From Vermamoeba vermiformis (lineage: Eukaryota > Tubulinea > Echinamoebida): a stretch of DNA of 64,000 nt. Position 1 is the stretch's first letter. Each line of letters begins with the position of its first letter. This document shows, one piece after another, positions 12,526-25,558 of this stretch. Under the pieces are notes generated by a model. That model saw nothing but the letters and a program-made list of their open reading frames with translations. It was not told the DNA's origin and did not search any database. The stretch is taken from contig JBEWZL010000244.1 in NCBI GenBank assembly GCA_045837725.1, positions 186,001 to 250,000 of the forward strand, given 5' to 3'. Both the position numbers and the translations under genes were made by a program.

Positions 12526-14205
12526 ATGACAACACCAAACACCAAAGAAGAAGATGTCGTTACACTGACTGAGTTCGTGCAGCTTAATGAGAAGAAACTG
12601 TACGAATTGGAAGTCAATGCTAAGCATCAGGCTGAAGCAGGTTGGGGAGACGTAGAGTAAGTCTTTAACGTGATCTTCATTTTTTTCGTTATGCCACTAT
12701 CATATATACAGCATAACAAATGCTTGTTTCAATTTTCAAGCTGGAAGAAATAAATAAAAAAATTATTCTATAATTGAAATATTAATATTTCTTTACTAGT
12801 AAATGTACTTACGACGAAGGCTATGTCGAACAACCTGTTTATTCGTGCACAACATGCGCTCAAAAGCTCGGCAAAAGGGTTTGTGTCATGCGCTCGTAAA
12901 TGAACCTCACTTCATTACTGACTCCATCTCAGTTTGGCTTTTGTTTTGGCTGCAGCATGCATTGTCATCTCGAACACGACGTCATTGAGCTGTTTGATAA
13001 GAGGCACTTCCGCTGTGATTGTCCTGCAGAATGTGGTACGTAACCTTTTAAGATTTAAGACGTGAGTACTTAGTCCGACTTTAGACGCAACAAAGTGTCA
13101 GCTGCACGAGACTGTTGTCGATCAGAACACTGAGAATGCGTACAACCACAATTTTGATGGCCTGTATTGCTGGTGTCGCAAGCCCTACGACCACGACAGC
13201 GATGACGTGATGATCCAGTGCATCGTGTGCCAGGACTGGTTCCATGATACCTGCATTCAAAAGGTAGTATTTATTAAACCACGATCTCTTTTAACCTGGT
13301 CCTAGAACTACAAAGCGGCTGTCCCTGCCTCGAAAAAGAACGACTTCATCTGTCTCGACTGCTCTGAAAGGTGTTCGTTCCTTGGGCACTATTTGTCCAA
13401 CGAACAAAGCAACAAACCAACTGAGCCATCGGTTGTTGAGAAGAGCTCAGTCACAGTGGAGTCATTTATTAAAGTGGAAGATGTTACAAGTGAGGGCAAC
13501 ACTTCCACCACCTACTTCGAGAAGGTTCAAACTAGCGACGACTATCTTCAAAGCAACTCAAACACGAATCAAACAGCACCAGTCACTGAGAGTTCTAACA
13601 ACCAAGTAGAGCAAACTAGTGACAAATGCCTCATTGAAAACAAAGGTACGTGACACAACCTCTCTCAAACTTACTCACCTGTCATCAGAGCTGCCCTCGG
13701 CCCCTCTCGGCAATGTATTCTATGTGCGTGGTTGGAGATCACAGCTCTGTCGGTGCATAAAGTGCAAAGCAATGTACCAACAACTAGGCGTGCACTTCTT
13801 GATTGAAGACGCAGAGCCAGAATTTGAAGACGAAGAAGAGGACGATGAACAAGACGGCAGTGAAGTCAAGGGCACGAATGATATAGCGGACACTACAGTC
13901 AGCGTTCCAACACCTCAGATAACGTCTCTTTTGCCCGACATGCCGGCACTGATGAACGCGATGAAACGCAAGCTGAACCATGTGCAACAAATAGAAGTGG
14001 CTGAAACTCTTGATAACTTCAGAGAGGCATTCAAAGAATTCGTCAAACCGTTCGCTGAAACCGGGCAAGTGGTTACCCAAGAGGTACTATCCGGATGGGC
14101 GCTTGATCTTACGTGATTTTAATTTATTGCTACATATAGGACGTAAATAGATTCATGGAACAAATAGCAACAGGTCGCGAGCTTAAGAGAAGAAGAAGAT
14201 TGTAA
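12526..14205 (+). CDS. UBR7-like UBR-box / PHD-finger protein
   Basis: About 430 residues in six or so exons. The UBR box runs from about 12800 to 13035 (CTYDEGYVEQPVYSCTTC, then FGFCFGCSMHCHLEHDVIEL and FRCDCPAEC). A PHD finger follows (YCWCRKPYDHDSDD, MIQCIVCQDWFHDTCIQ). A low-complexity Ser/Thr/Gln-rich spacer leads to a second conserved block and the typical C-terminus FMEQIATGRELKRRRRL. This matches UBR7, a putative N-recognin that acts on histone H2B in animals. The stop codon sits inside the poly(A)-signal-like word TGTAAATAAA (14201-14210), so the 3' UTR is very short. UBR box, PHD and tail all agree, so confidence is high. Confidence 0.92.
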
Positions 14206-14284
14206 ATAAATTAGAATACACCAGATCGTTTTTCGATTTTTTGGTTTTATTTTTTCGGAGCGTATTTAAAAAATTAACATGAGT

Positions 14285-15189
<905 letters not shown>

Positions 15190-15214
15190 TTACCAAAGGG
15201 GAGTGACGAAAAAG

Positions 15215-15248
15215 AGGTTTATAAAATTTATAAAAAATCTGACCAATC
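15215..15248 (-). promoter_or_regulatory. Core promoter of the ubiquitin-eS31 gene
   Basis: Read on the minus strand, an ATTGGTC (inverted CCAAT, about 15241-15248) is followed by overlapping TATAAA-like words (15217-15230), then a pyrimidine tract before the ATG at 15144. The RPL3 promoter has the same ATTGGTC plus TATAAA order. Confidence 0.5.
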
Positions 15249-15448
15249 TTGTGAGGGCAGGCGGATTTTCGAGCGCTTTTCTTTCAAACTACAAACGACC
15301 GTTTTTCAGCACAGATCAACCACCGGTCGATTAGGTTTATTGTATTTTCCTTCTTGGACCCATCCACCTATTTTTATTTGCGAGAGTAGTACCTCGCAAC
15401 AAGAAGGATTTCACCCGAATCAATCGACAATAAACCGAACTTTCACCA

Positions 15449-16804
15449 ATGAGCGATCGGAATCAAGCATCAGGTACATATGCATACATATTATACTAAT
15501 AATTACCCACATATTGCAAAAGCAATTAAATAATTTACTGAATGCGACATTCGCAAATTTCCTTGCCGTGTTGTAGTTATTGTACGCCTACAATAACATT
15601 TTTACTATACGGGAATTATTAATACGCATATTAGAGTAACAAATAATAAATTGCATTCCAAAAATAACGTTTGATCGAGAGGAGTAACAAGCCATTCAGA
15701 ATTTAGTTTTAGCCCTCTCACCTTAATCAAATAATATCACGTTATGTAATGCGTTCTTTTCCTGCGTACTTAGACAAGTTGTGTTCGGTCTTCATAAAAT
15801 CCAAATTTCTAACAAATTTATTCAGGCAACTCAAGCACGAGACTCAATGTCGACGATGATATTGTAAGGGACGACGAAGAGTCTTCCAAAAAGCGAGGCT
15901 TCTTTTGTTGCGCATGCTTTAAAAAATCGAAAAAGAAGAAGAAGCAAGTAGAAATGCCGAATTACAACGATAACACGAAGCGGGTCGCTAGAACAAATAA
16001 CCCTATCACTCAAGTGAATCCAGGACAAGATGACGATGATAGTGACGCAGCCACTGTTCATTACAATATTCAAGAACACATCCCGAAGGAACCGTTATTG
16101 CCTCCTCAGTTCAAGAAACATACAAACAAAAACTGTTTGGTTTTGGATTTGGACGAGACATTAGTACATAGTTCATTCAAACACGTTCCGGGAGCGGACT
16201 TCATTATTCCGGTTGAGATCGAGAATGTAGTTCATCAAGTTTATGTCATGAAGAGGCCAGGCGTTGATGAATTTATGAAGCGAGTAGGACAACTGTTCGA
16301 AGTCGTCGTATTTACCGCGAGTTTATCCAAGGTAAGTGAAACTACAACTTCTACAAACGGTTATTGAACCACTGTTCGATCTACTGCTCGAGGAACTGAT
16401 CAATTGAATTTAGTACGCCGATCCCGTATTGGACTTGCTTGATATCCACAAGGTTATTGCACATCGCTTATTCCGAGAGGCTTGCTCAACTCACCGTGGC
16501 AGCTATGTTAAGGTACGCAGATCTATCCGAGAAAACAGTAAATTTGAAGGGCGCTAACTCGGATTATTAGGACTTGAGCAAATTGGGACGAAACGTCGCT
16601 ACAACTATTATCATTGACAATTCACCTCACTCTTACCTGTTCCATCCGCAGAACGCTATTCCCGTTCAAAGTTGGATCAGCGACATGAATGACACGGAGT
16701 TGTTAGAACTGCTTCCTCTGTTGGAGGACCTTTCTAAGGTTAACGACGTTGTGCCGTACCTGGCGACTGCTCGAATGAACGGTTACAGAAAACCCTCCTC
16801 ATAA
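15449..16804 (+). CDS. CTD small phosphatase-like (SCP/CTDSP) HAD phosphatase
   Basis: About 310 residues. The first exon is tiny (15449-15473) and is joined over a 352 nt intron to a basic Cys/Lys-rich segment ([16 protein letters not shown], a likely palmitoylated or membrane-binding motif). The FCP1 homology domain follows: [13 protein letters not shown] holds the DxDxT nucleophile, [18 protein letters not shown] the second motif, and [17 protein letters not shown] the DN motif. It ends [15 protein letters not shown] enzymes remove Ser5 phosphate from the RNA polymerase II tail. The start is chosen because it gives an in-frame join to exon 2 and is the nearest upstream ATG with a good donor. 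The 352 nt first intron (15474-15825) holds nothing recognisable. Confidence 0.9.
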
Positions 16805-17270
16805 AAGAGCCGGATTCAAAATGGTGTTACCCTGTACCATAATTGCCATTTTGTTTTGTATAATAGTTTGAATGTTAAATAATAAAACGAAATGATTTTG
16901 TAAATTGGTCCTCTTTGATCGTCAACGTCTCTGATCCGATCTTCGAATTCCTACAGACAATTGATTTGCCGACAAATTGCCAATGTATCATCGAACAGAT
17001 TGTGGCTATGATTTAAACTGCTTGCCAATCCCATCTAAATCCGCATTCGCTTATGTTCGAACTACGTAGTTCGGTACTGACGAACTCGATTATGAGCAAA
17101 TCAATTCGTACGCACCTATTAATTGTCGTTTCTCTTCTTTCGCTGGCCTAATTTGGGGACGATCCGGAAGAAGCACCAGGATTGGTCCGTTTTTTATCAA
17201 TTTTATAAAGCCGAACAAAAATCTTTGTTTCGCTTCTTCTCTCTATCTGTTGCGTTACTAGGTAGTCAAC
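16805..17270. promoter_or_regulatory. Intergenic region and RPL3 promoter
   Basis: The left part is the 3' flank of the phosphatase gene (AATAAA near 16880). The right part holds the RPL3 promoter: a CCTAATTTGG (CArG-like, 17147-17156), an ATTGGTCC (about 17181), a TATAAAG (17204-17210) and a pyrimidine tract CTTCTTCTCTCT (about 17233) that looks like a TOP-type start site, about 40 bp before the ATG. No gene is seen. Confidence 0.55.
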
Positions 17271-18809
17271 ATGTCGCACCGTAAATTTGAAGGTACTATT
17301 AATAAGTCATCTAATATTAATCGAACAGCTAGCTAACGTATTTTTCTAGCCCCTCGACGTGGTTCTCTTGGATTCACCCCAAGAAAGAGATCGAAGAGAC
17401 ATCGTGGAAGAGGTAAATATTATATTAAAATACCGTTACACTTTATTAGTGTTATTAGGTTATTTTGACCTAGGATATTGCGTTGAAGAATATTATTTTT
17501 AAATTATTATTTTACAGTCAGAAAGTTCCCCAAGGACGATGCTAGCAAGAAGCCCCACTTGACTGCTTTCATCGGCTACAAGGCTGGTATGACTCACATT
17601 GTCCGTGAGGTCGAGAAGCCTGGCTCCAGTAAGTTTTGAATCTCATGCGATCTAGTCGATCAGGCGTTAATCAAAGTAAAATAGGATTGCACAAGAAGGA
17701 AGTCGTTGAACCCGTCACCATCGTTGAAGCTCCCCCTATGGTCATCATCGGTGTTGTTGGTTACGTCGAAACCCCCAAGGGTCTCCGCACTTTGTCCACC
17801 GTGTGGGCTGCTCACTTGGGTGAGGAAGTCTTGAGACGCTTCTACAAGAACTGGTACCGCTCCAAGCAAAAGGCCTTCACCAAGTACGCCAAGAAGGTCG
17901 CTGAGGATAAGGCCAACACCGTCACCCGCGAGTTGGACAGAATCCGCAAGTACTGCACTGTTGTCCGTGTCATTGCCCACACTCAAATCAGACAACTCAA
18001 GCTCCGCCAAAAGAAGGCTCACATCATGGAAATCCAAGTAAGTAGAGAGCGGGTTTAGAGAACAATTGTCTCTCCTACACCATGCAGCAATCTTTTTGAA
18101 ATGCGTTGCCTGGTACCTTGAGACATATATCCATTTATTATTATGTGCTTATTAAACACAGTAACTTACAATCCTTTATTACTAGATCAACGGTGGTTCC
18201 ATCGCCGACAAGGTTGCCTTCGCCGAGAAGCACTTTGAACAAAAGGTTTCCGTCGACTCCGTCTTTGAGGAGAACGAAATGATTGACGTCATCGCCGTCA
18301 CCAAGGGTAAGGGCTTCGAGGGTGTTACCACTCGTTGGGGTACCCGCCGTTTGCCCCGCAAGACCCACAAGGGTTTGCGCAAGGTCGGATGTATCGGAGC
18401 TTGGCATCCTGCCCGTGTCTCTTGGTCAGTGCCCCGCGCTGGTCAAAACGGTTACCACCACCGTACCATCATCAACAAGAAGGTCTACCGCATTGGCAAG
18501 GCTGGTCGTGACGACACTGGTTCCACTGAATTCGACTTGACCAAGAAGACCATCAACCCCGTCGGTGGCTTCCCTCACTACGGTATGGTCACTGAAGACT
18601 TCTTGATGCTCAAGGGTGGTGTTACTGGTACTCGCAAGAGAGCCATCACCTTGAGAAAGTCCCTCGTTCCTCAAACTCGTCGTGTTGCTTTGGAGAAGAT
18701 CCAACTCAAGTTCATCGATACTGCCTCCAAGTTCGGTCACGGTCGCTTCCAAACCCTCGATGAAAAGAAAAAGTTCATGGGCTTGCGCAAGAAGGACCGC
18801 ACTGTCTAA
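17271..18809 (+). CDS. RPL3: 60S ribosomal protein L3 (uL3)
   Basis: Five exons, about 385 residues, no targeting signal. MSHRKFE joins [20 protein letters not shown], then [20 protein letters not shown], the [13 protein letters not shown] segment, [20 protein letters not shown] and the universally conserved [20 protein letters not shown] with the His that is methylated in other eukaryotes. It ends [19 protein letters not shown]. Codon use is strongly biased (AAG, GGT, CGC, CTC/TTG), as expected for a highly expressed gene. The fourth intron (about 18038-18184) is about 150 nt, longer than usual; no snoRNA boxes could be recognised in it. Confidence 0.98.
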
Positions 18810-18945
18810 GACGATGCAATAATAATAAAACAATTAAAAATCGAAGAGCTCTTTGTTAATTCGGTGCGACTGGTTCACCTGGACCAAAAATAAAATCCGA
18901 TTAAAAAACAAACCTTTTAGTTGTTAGTGTTCTATTTATTTACAA

Positions 18946-20291
18946 TTAACCGTCTAGTTCATATGATTGTTCATCATCAGAGGCCGAGTCAAACTCTAAT
19001 GACTGATCGAAGTGACGGATGGGTGGGCGAGGACTTTCAAGCGCGGCAAGACGAGGCTTGGGCAATAGAGCGTCACGAACAGTTGAACCAACGGACTGGC
19101 CTGCAAATGTAGCAATGACCATGATAGCGCCGCGCCAGAACCAGTGATCGCTGCGAATAACTAGCGAAGTCAAACCAGCTGCGGCAGTGCCTCCGATGAG
19201 CGAGAATGAACGACCAATAAAGTCACGCAAAGCCATCTAAATACTCAGTGAGTTAGCAGTACTTTGGCAAGTTCAGTGCCACTTACCAGCAGGAATTCTG
19301 TAAGGGTCATCTCGCGCTTGATAGTGGCGATCAAATCAACACTCAAGTGGAACATGAATGCCGCGGAATCGAAGAAGAGAGTCGACACAAAGTGATCGCC
19401 GCTGATGTAGAGGAATCGTGAGAGTGCTGGACTGCTCACTGCTTTGTACAGCGGCACTGTAAAGTCCTGTGAAGCGGCGTGTCAGTACTGACAGCACATG
19501 TCAACTCGTGTCATTACCTGCACGGTGTAGAATGGTCCAGCATAGGTAGTGCCAGTGATTGCAGAGTGTGCTCGTCTGCCGAGGTCGAGTAGAGGTCTCA
19601 AAGTGCGTTCAAAACGACGTGACACTACTACATCTGCTGGCAAACCCCATCGAGTGCTGAGAAATGCTTTGCCTGCGACCTAAGACAATATTAATATTGG
19701 GCAATGGTACTCGTATGGCCATGGGCTACGTACCTGCATTGTCTTTTGAATGGCACCACGAGTAGCAGCGTGGATGGAGTCGTCAATGACTTGTTGTTTC
19801 TTGACTATTCTTCTTCGTCTCCACATTTTTTTCACTGCGAACACGGGGTCATTGGACAACCAGTCAGCAAAGTCCTGTTGTTCAGGGTGTTAGAATTACG
19901 ACTAAAATTTTCCCTTTAATTATTATGCGATTTTTTTGCAAAGAAGAGTGACTAGAATTGCGACATAAAGGTATTAATGCACAAAAAAATATAAATAATA
20001 AAGTGGTAATATCCATTTGATTATTAAAATTCGTGCTACGAAGTTAATTTCTTTGCAACTCGAGTAGATCAGATCCTTGCGACCAATCGAATTATATGTC
20101 GATATTTATGCCTTGGCATCACTTACCATAACATTTTTAATATCGGGTGGTACTGTTTGAACAAAACTAATCATTCCACCAGCCATAGCCGCATTCAGCG
20201 CGGCAATCATGCTAATATCACGAGCGGCCTTGGGTGGGTTTAAATTGCGAATAAACTTCTTCCAATAAGACTCGGTGACTGTATTCGCCAT
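18946..20291 (-). CDS. Unrecognised membrane protein
   Basis: Five exons on the minus strand, about 320 residues. Exon starts read MANTVTESYWKKFIRNLNPP, then DFADWLSNDPVFAVKKMWRR, VAGKAFLSTRWGLPADVVVS, DFTVPLYKAVSSPALSRFLY and MALRDFIGRSFSLIGGTAAA. I do not recognise a family. Hydrophobic stretches occur in exon 1 (MIAALNAAMAGGMISFV) and exon 5 (SLIGGTAAAGLTSLVI, GAIMVIATFAGQSVGSTV), with glycine zippers like those of mitochondrial or peroxisomal membrane proteins. The C-terminus is acidic. An in-frame upstream ATG (20318) would add nine residues. The intron near 19920-20130 is about 210 nt. Divergent from MAT1, with about 125 bp between the starts. Exon frames agree well, so this is a real gene of unknown function. 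Confidence 0.75.
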
Positions 20292-20415
20292 TCTACAAGC
20301 TGTTTTGTGGCCTCGCAAGGGACTGAAAAGAATAAATTAAACACGCACATGAAAGTTGCTCATTTCGTGTCAGCACCGAGTCTGGTAAACAATACTTCTG
20401 TGCCATATTATTCAT

Positions 20416-21889
20416 ATGGAACAGTGTGCATTTTGTAATACGGTATGCGAGCAGAATAAGACTGTAATGTAATGTAGTGTCACTGACAAATTGAATTTAC
20501 ATTACAGACAATTCCAAGAGAGTTAAGATCATATATAGCACTATGTGGGCACCTCGTGTATGTCATTAGAATGAGTGTTAGATTTTTTGGCAGTTCTCGA
20601 AAATAATATTATTATTTTCTTAGATGTGACAACTGCTACACCAAAATTTTTATCGAGAAGCAATATACGACGACTAAAAAAGAGGTAATTTAATTACGAG
20701 AGTTTTATTGGCTCCGATTAATTTGCACTAATTTTTTGGTAACTTTTCTTCCGTCTCTTTGCAGCTGTGATTATCGGCCTATTAAAACACTGATATGAAT
20801 ACTAATTGTCGGACCATATGCTAGATATGTCCTAAATGCAATACACAACTAGCCAAAGGCCTATTATTCCATCGCACCTATGCTGATATTGGTCTAAATC
20901 GTTACAACGAAGTCCGCGCACAAATACTACGAGTGTAGGCAGAGCTGAACACATTAATGAGAATATATAGTATAGGGACTAATATTAATATGTAGCTACA
21001 ATCTCGTGCGGTCAGACTTCAATTCTTTAGACGCATATAATAATTACTTGGAAGAGCGTGAAAAGCTTAGTACGTGTTTGAAACGGATTTCCTTATTTGG
21101 AAAATAAGCTAACAGAGCACTCGATATTTTGCAGTTTATAACCTAGTATATGACGTGGACGTGAAAGAAACAAATGCAAAAATAGAAAAATACAAAGCTG
21201 AGCACCAAGACATTATTGCAGCAAAAGCCAACAAAAAAGTAATTGCGGGTTAATATTAATGTATGTCTGTTATTAACACCTTGCCCAGTATACCAATGAA
21301 GAGTTACATCGCATGCGTCGTGCGTATATTGTAGAAGAGCATAAGAAGCTCGCTCAAATGCGCAAGTTGCGTGAAAACATGTTAGAGGACTTGTCATATG
21401 GCCGCATTGGCTCGCAAGAGCTGCTCTTGTTGACAGATGTCAAAGGTGACACGCCAATGCAAGAGGCTGATGGCACGTCCTGGGAACAGGCCATTACTGA
21501 CAACAACACCAATGCCAAGCCTGCAGCCCCTGCCGCAGATACACGGGCACGCATCAAGTAAGTGTCTAAGTGCCATCATACGACATACTGACGTCTGACA
21601 CGTTTGACAGCTACACACCTCGTGCACAGTCGGTGATGGTCACTGAATTTCAACTGCCCAAGCCAGTCACCGGAAATCAAATGCCGACGAACTTCAAAGC
21701 CCCGAATGCCAAGCAAGAGATGTAAGTCCGTACAATATTGTGCACATCAGTGTTAACACTCGCTACTGTAGTGACCGCGAGAAGGCCAAGAAACAAGTGC
21801 GAGCAGGCGGGTACAAAGATGACGTGCACCGCAGTCGATTGCTGAGCGAAGCATTTGAAGGCCTGTTTGTGCCGACTGACACGTCATGA
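20416..21889 (+). CDS. MNAT1: CDK-activating kinase assembly factor MAT1
   Basis: About 290 residues in roughly eight exons, including small ones (first exon 27 nt). A C3HC4 RING is split across the first exons (MEQCAFCNT, LCGHLVCDNCYTKIF, ICPKCNTQL). Then come the MAT1-typical segment with FHRTYADIGLNRYNEVRAQI, the YNNYLEEREKL helix, a coiled coil (DVKETNAKIEKYKAEHQDII, HRMRRAYIVEEHKKLAQMRK) and the C-terminal CDK7/cyclin H-binding region ending LLSEAFEGLFVP, which mirrors the animal DAFSGLFW tail. MAT1 is a subunit of the CAK module of TFIIH. TGTACATA (21917-21924) lies in the 3' UTR upstream of AATAAA. Confidence 0.9.
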
Positions 21890-22026
21890 CACTTTGACAG
21901 CGCTGAATACACCTCATGTACATAGAAAAATAAATCTGTGCTCATGGCACTTGCGAACAAGAAGAGAAGTGTTGGTATTAACAATCCGCAGTATATTTAC
22001 ATTTATTACAAGTGCACTAGAGCAGT

Positions 22027-23196
22027 TTAGCTGAGAGTGATGTTAATGGGCTTCACTCCTTGGCGTCGAGCTCCCTTTGAACGGCGTCGACCCACCATGT
22101 TGAGGTATTCGTCATTGCGAATTTCGTAGATATTAGTACGCGCAATGTTGACATTGGCGGGCAGGGTCAAGTTGAGTTCTTTGAGGATAGCTTGCGAGCG
22201 AGGGTTGCTGTACCAGTGCTGACCCGTGCCAAAGAACGGTGCTTGGGTCCAGTCAAAGTGCGTGTTGCAGCGTGTGCAGTGCATGTGATTGCAGCCACCG
22301 TTCTTTTCAATGGCAGCAAAGCACTTGGGGCAGCAGAGAATGTGGTTCTTAACAGCGTATTCGAGCAGTTTGTCGTGACTCAATTGCTTCTCCATGCGAA
22401 GGCGACGAGCGTCTTCACAGCTGTAGCCCAAGTGGGGCTCGTTTTGGCATTGGCAGCAAACGCCCTTCAAACAGATGGAGCAGCGCATGGCGCCGTCGAG
22501 GTCAACAACTAAGCGGCCAGAGCAGCCCTTCTGTTGGCAGTGACCCCATTGGTTGAGCGAGATCAAGCATCGACGCAAGCCATTCCATGCAAATTGATTG
22601 AGGGTAGCTTCATCGACGTATTCTTTAAGGATGCTGTGCTCGAGAATGTACTTGCAGTTCTTTGAGGGGCATTCTAAGGAGAGAATTTGTTAAGAACGGA
22701 TTCATACAATTTTGATGCAGGACTACTTACTGACACCATAGAAATCATATCTATTGACGCTCAAATGTCCGTCAGATGGTTCAATCTTATAAACCTGTTC
22801 AAAGTCATTAATAAGCGAAATTGAACCGAGTTTGACTGGACTTACAGTGTGCGAGAGAGATTGAGGCTCATCGCGTCTGATCATCAAAGTGAGATATTGG
22901 CCAAGGCACTCTTTGCAAAATTTATGGCCGCACTCAAGGGTATTCATCTCGACCTCGAGGAAACAGATCGAGCATTCATTTTCGTCAAAGGACTCGTCAA
23001 ATTCAGAGCTAGTTGTACTAACCGAGGAGGAACTTCGGTCTCTGGGGTGAGAGAGATCACTTTCCATGATCTCCTCCTCGAATTGGTCGTACAACTCGTC
23101 TTCGCTCTCGTCCGAGTCGAATGCACTTCGGTAGAACTTCTCGTCGCCTTGCAAGCGAGCCACGAGGGCAGAAGCAGAGCAGTTGTACTTGGACAT
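22027..23196 (-). CDS. RING-between-RING (RBR) E3 ubiquitin ligase
   Basis: Two exons, about 370 residues. An acidic/Ser-rich N-terminus (EDELYDQFEEEIMESDLSHP) leads to RING1 (CSICFLEVEMNTLECGHKFC, CKECL), an IBR (CSGRLVVDLDGAMRCSICLK, CCQCQNEPHLGYSC) and RING2 (CCPKCFAAIEKNGGCNHMHC, CTRCNTHFDW). RING2 keeps the GGCNHMHC block with the Cys that receives ubiquitin in RBR ligases, so it should be active. The domain order resembles Ariadne/RNF14-type RBRs. RING1 carries about 45 extra residues between its third and last cysteine pairs (SLSHTVSPVKLGSISLINDF ...). The C-terminal RRRSKGARRQG stretch is basic. No closer ortholog can be named. Confidence 0.88.
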
Positions 23197-23832
23197 GTGG
23201 GGCGTGGGTGGTTGGTGGGTTTGGAACTGAAATAATATCAGCGTGCACGGCCAGTTTTAAGTGCTCCCTTCTGACAAATTTCGCAGCCGAATTCTGCGAT
23301 CTAAATGTGAAATTGAATTCGCATGCTGTTTAACTGAATGAAAGCTTTGAGCTTTGTGCACCACAAACGGTTGCATATTTTTGTTGCGCGTACATGCTAC
23401 TTTACTCGGGAGGAGTGCTGTACAAGAACCTGGCAGATGAGATTAACGAAAGACTTGTGTACCACTAAACAGAATGTCTACCTATTGGCCGACTTAGTCT
23501 GCTAGTAATTTTAATTTATAATGGTGGATAAGGCAATAAATAACTTTAACCTCACGCAAATCGTGATTGAATGAAAACCGACATAAAAAATCAAAAATTA
23601 AAAATCAAGCTTACACAAATATTACACATAATATGGGTACAGATTACAATGTACCTAAATTTAAGCGCATCGTATGTGTCATAATGTCAGTAATGTTCTT
23701 CGTCTTTTTCTGAATATTTTTTCTGGCCTTTTTTTTTCAGCCGCAAAAAAAATTATAAAGAGATTTTGACAGGCACAAAAAATATTTCAACAAAGAGTCA
23801 ATAGTCCACAACTACTCTTTCAAATTACCAAC
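23197..23832. promoter_or_regulatory. Divergent intergenic region (RBR ligase / saposin gene)
   Basis: This holds the promoters of two divergent genes. A TATAAAG at 23754-23760 lies 73 bp before the saposin ATG, the same spacing as at RPL3. It follows a T-run and an A-run. The rest is AT-rich and shows no ORF or repeat I recognise. Confidence 0.5.
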
Positions 23833-25162
23833 ATGTACAAGAACGTTTGCATCGTTTTGTTGCTCGTGCTCGCCACCGCTTTTGCCGGTCGTCACCACGT
23901 CCGCCCCGTTCGTATTCAACAAGAATCCGAAATGTTGGGTCTCTGCGAAGGTAAGAAATAACTTGACTCTGCAATACAAACTAGGAGTTGCAATCATATT
24001 CAAGATTTTGTCGGCCATAAACAAATAACTGTTGGTTGAAGATCACAAAAAAAATCAGAAATTACGAGTTTAAGACTTAATTTATAGCACTAAACATCGC
24101 CTTATAATTGCAAAAGATACTTCGGGATTACATTGCGTGCCGATAATATTTAATCACATTTTTTTTTTGACATTGCTCGTATTTCTAAATCTGCTTTCCT
24201 ACAAGTTATTTTATTACCCTCTTGTGTACGCATAATTAATGTATCTAATTTAGGCTGCCACTTCGTTGTTGGTCTTGTTGAACAAGAAGTCGACGGTAAC
24301 AGACAACAAATCGAGGCTTACCTCCAAGACGTCTGCAACATTGTTCCCGCCACCGTCCGCCCTGCTGTAAGTAGCTAAAAATTCAATATATGATACGTTT
24401 GAATAGCTACAGAGTCTGCTTGTGATTCTGTGGCCCTAAACTTTTTTGTTCTTCCGTTGTCCGATCCCCTAATTACACCGACTCACCACACCTCTATTGC
24501 AGTGCACTCAAATCGTTGGTTCTTACTCCGATGAGTTGATCACTTACATCCTCAACCAAATCACCCCCGCTGTTGCCTGCAACAAGCTCGGTGTTTGCTC
24601 ATCTGCCCCTCGTTTGACTCAACTCTTGAGCACCCCCGTCAAGAGCCGCGATCAAAACCTCTGCACTGAGTGCGAGAGCGCCGTGTTCTTCGTTCAACTC
24701 TACTTGAAGTCGAACAGCACCATCACCCAAGTCAACCAGATGGTCAACCAACTCTGCTCCACTTTGTTCCCCTCCAACCCCTCTCAATGCGAGGCTCTTG
24801 CTCAAATTGGTGTCCAATACGTCTTGGCCTTCTTGAACGGCAACAGCCCTCAAACTATCTGCACTGACCTCAAGCTCTGCACTTCTGTTCGCAAGCTCTT
24901 GGCTGAGGCTCGTCTCCGCTCCGAGACTGGCTCTCTCTGCTCTTTGTGCGAGGTTGTTGCCCAATGGGGTGAGAACGAGCTCCTCTCTGTCAACGTCGAG
25001 AACACTCTCGTCGCTGCCGTCGATCAGGTCTGCGCTGCTTTGCCCGAGTCTTGGTCCGCCAACTGCTCTCAACTCGTTGCTGGTCTCTTGCCTCAACTCT
25101 TGGCTCAACTCGTTGCCAACTACCCTCCCAACACCCTCTGCGGTCTTGCTACTCTCTGCTAA
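23833..25162 (+). CDS. Secreted saposin-like protein with three SapB domains
   Basis: Three exons, about 350 residues. MYKNVCIVLLLVLATAFAG is a clear signal peptide. Three saposin B units follow, each with the six-Cys pattern: GCHFVVGLVEQEV ... CNIV ... CTQIV ... CNKLGVC (exons 1-3), then LCTECESAVFFVQLYLKS ... C ... CEALAQIG ... CTDLKLC, then LCSLCEVVAQWGENEL ... C ... CSQLVAGL ... LCGLATLC. Saposins bind lysosomal lipids; amoebozoan relatives (amoebapores, countins) permeabilise prey membranes or act in cell counting. Which role applies here cannot be told. Codon bias is as strong as in RPL3, suggesting high expression. Confidence 0.9.
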
Positions 25163-25558
25163 GCCGTTCTACGGGCTTGCACTCGACTCGACACGATCTG
25201 CTTTCGATAGAGCGTCGAGTTGAGTCTTAGTGTCATTAATATCCCATTAGTTCCTTAATACTAAATAAACCGCTTGTTGGTAAATATCGTCACATGGTCC
25301 CAAAGTCTTGCTCTGTTGTGTCCGCTGGTCCGATCAAACTTTTCGTTGCAGTATTCGTGTCACATTTCAAAATGATGACCGCTCATCGATTATTCTAGAA
25401 GTTGTTTCAATGCTTCCTGCATTGTACACTGATGTGTCTTATAGCAAGGACTACCCAGATCATGACATTCTTGTCGATTAGATCCGGCGGTAGTGTCTTC
25501 CCTGAAAGAACTGATTCTTTTCTAATACAACACTCTTAGTTCGTTATTTAACACCATT
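25163..25558. other. Convergent intergenic region
   Basis: 3' flanks of the saposin gene (CTAAATAAACC near 25260) and of KTI12. No ORF, RNA or repeat is recognised. Confidence 0.5.

Noticed and set aside
18038-18184. snoRNA in an RPL3 intron, as in vertebrates
   Set aside because: No C/D or H/ACA box pair could be seen; only the greater length is suggestive.
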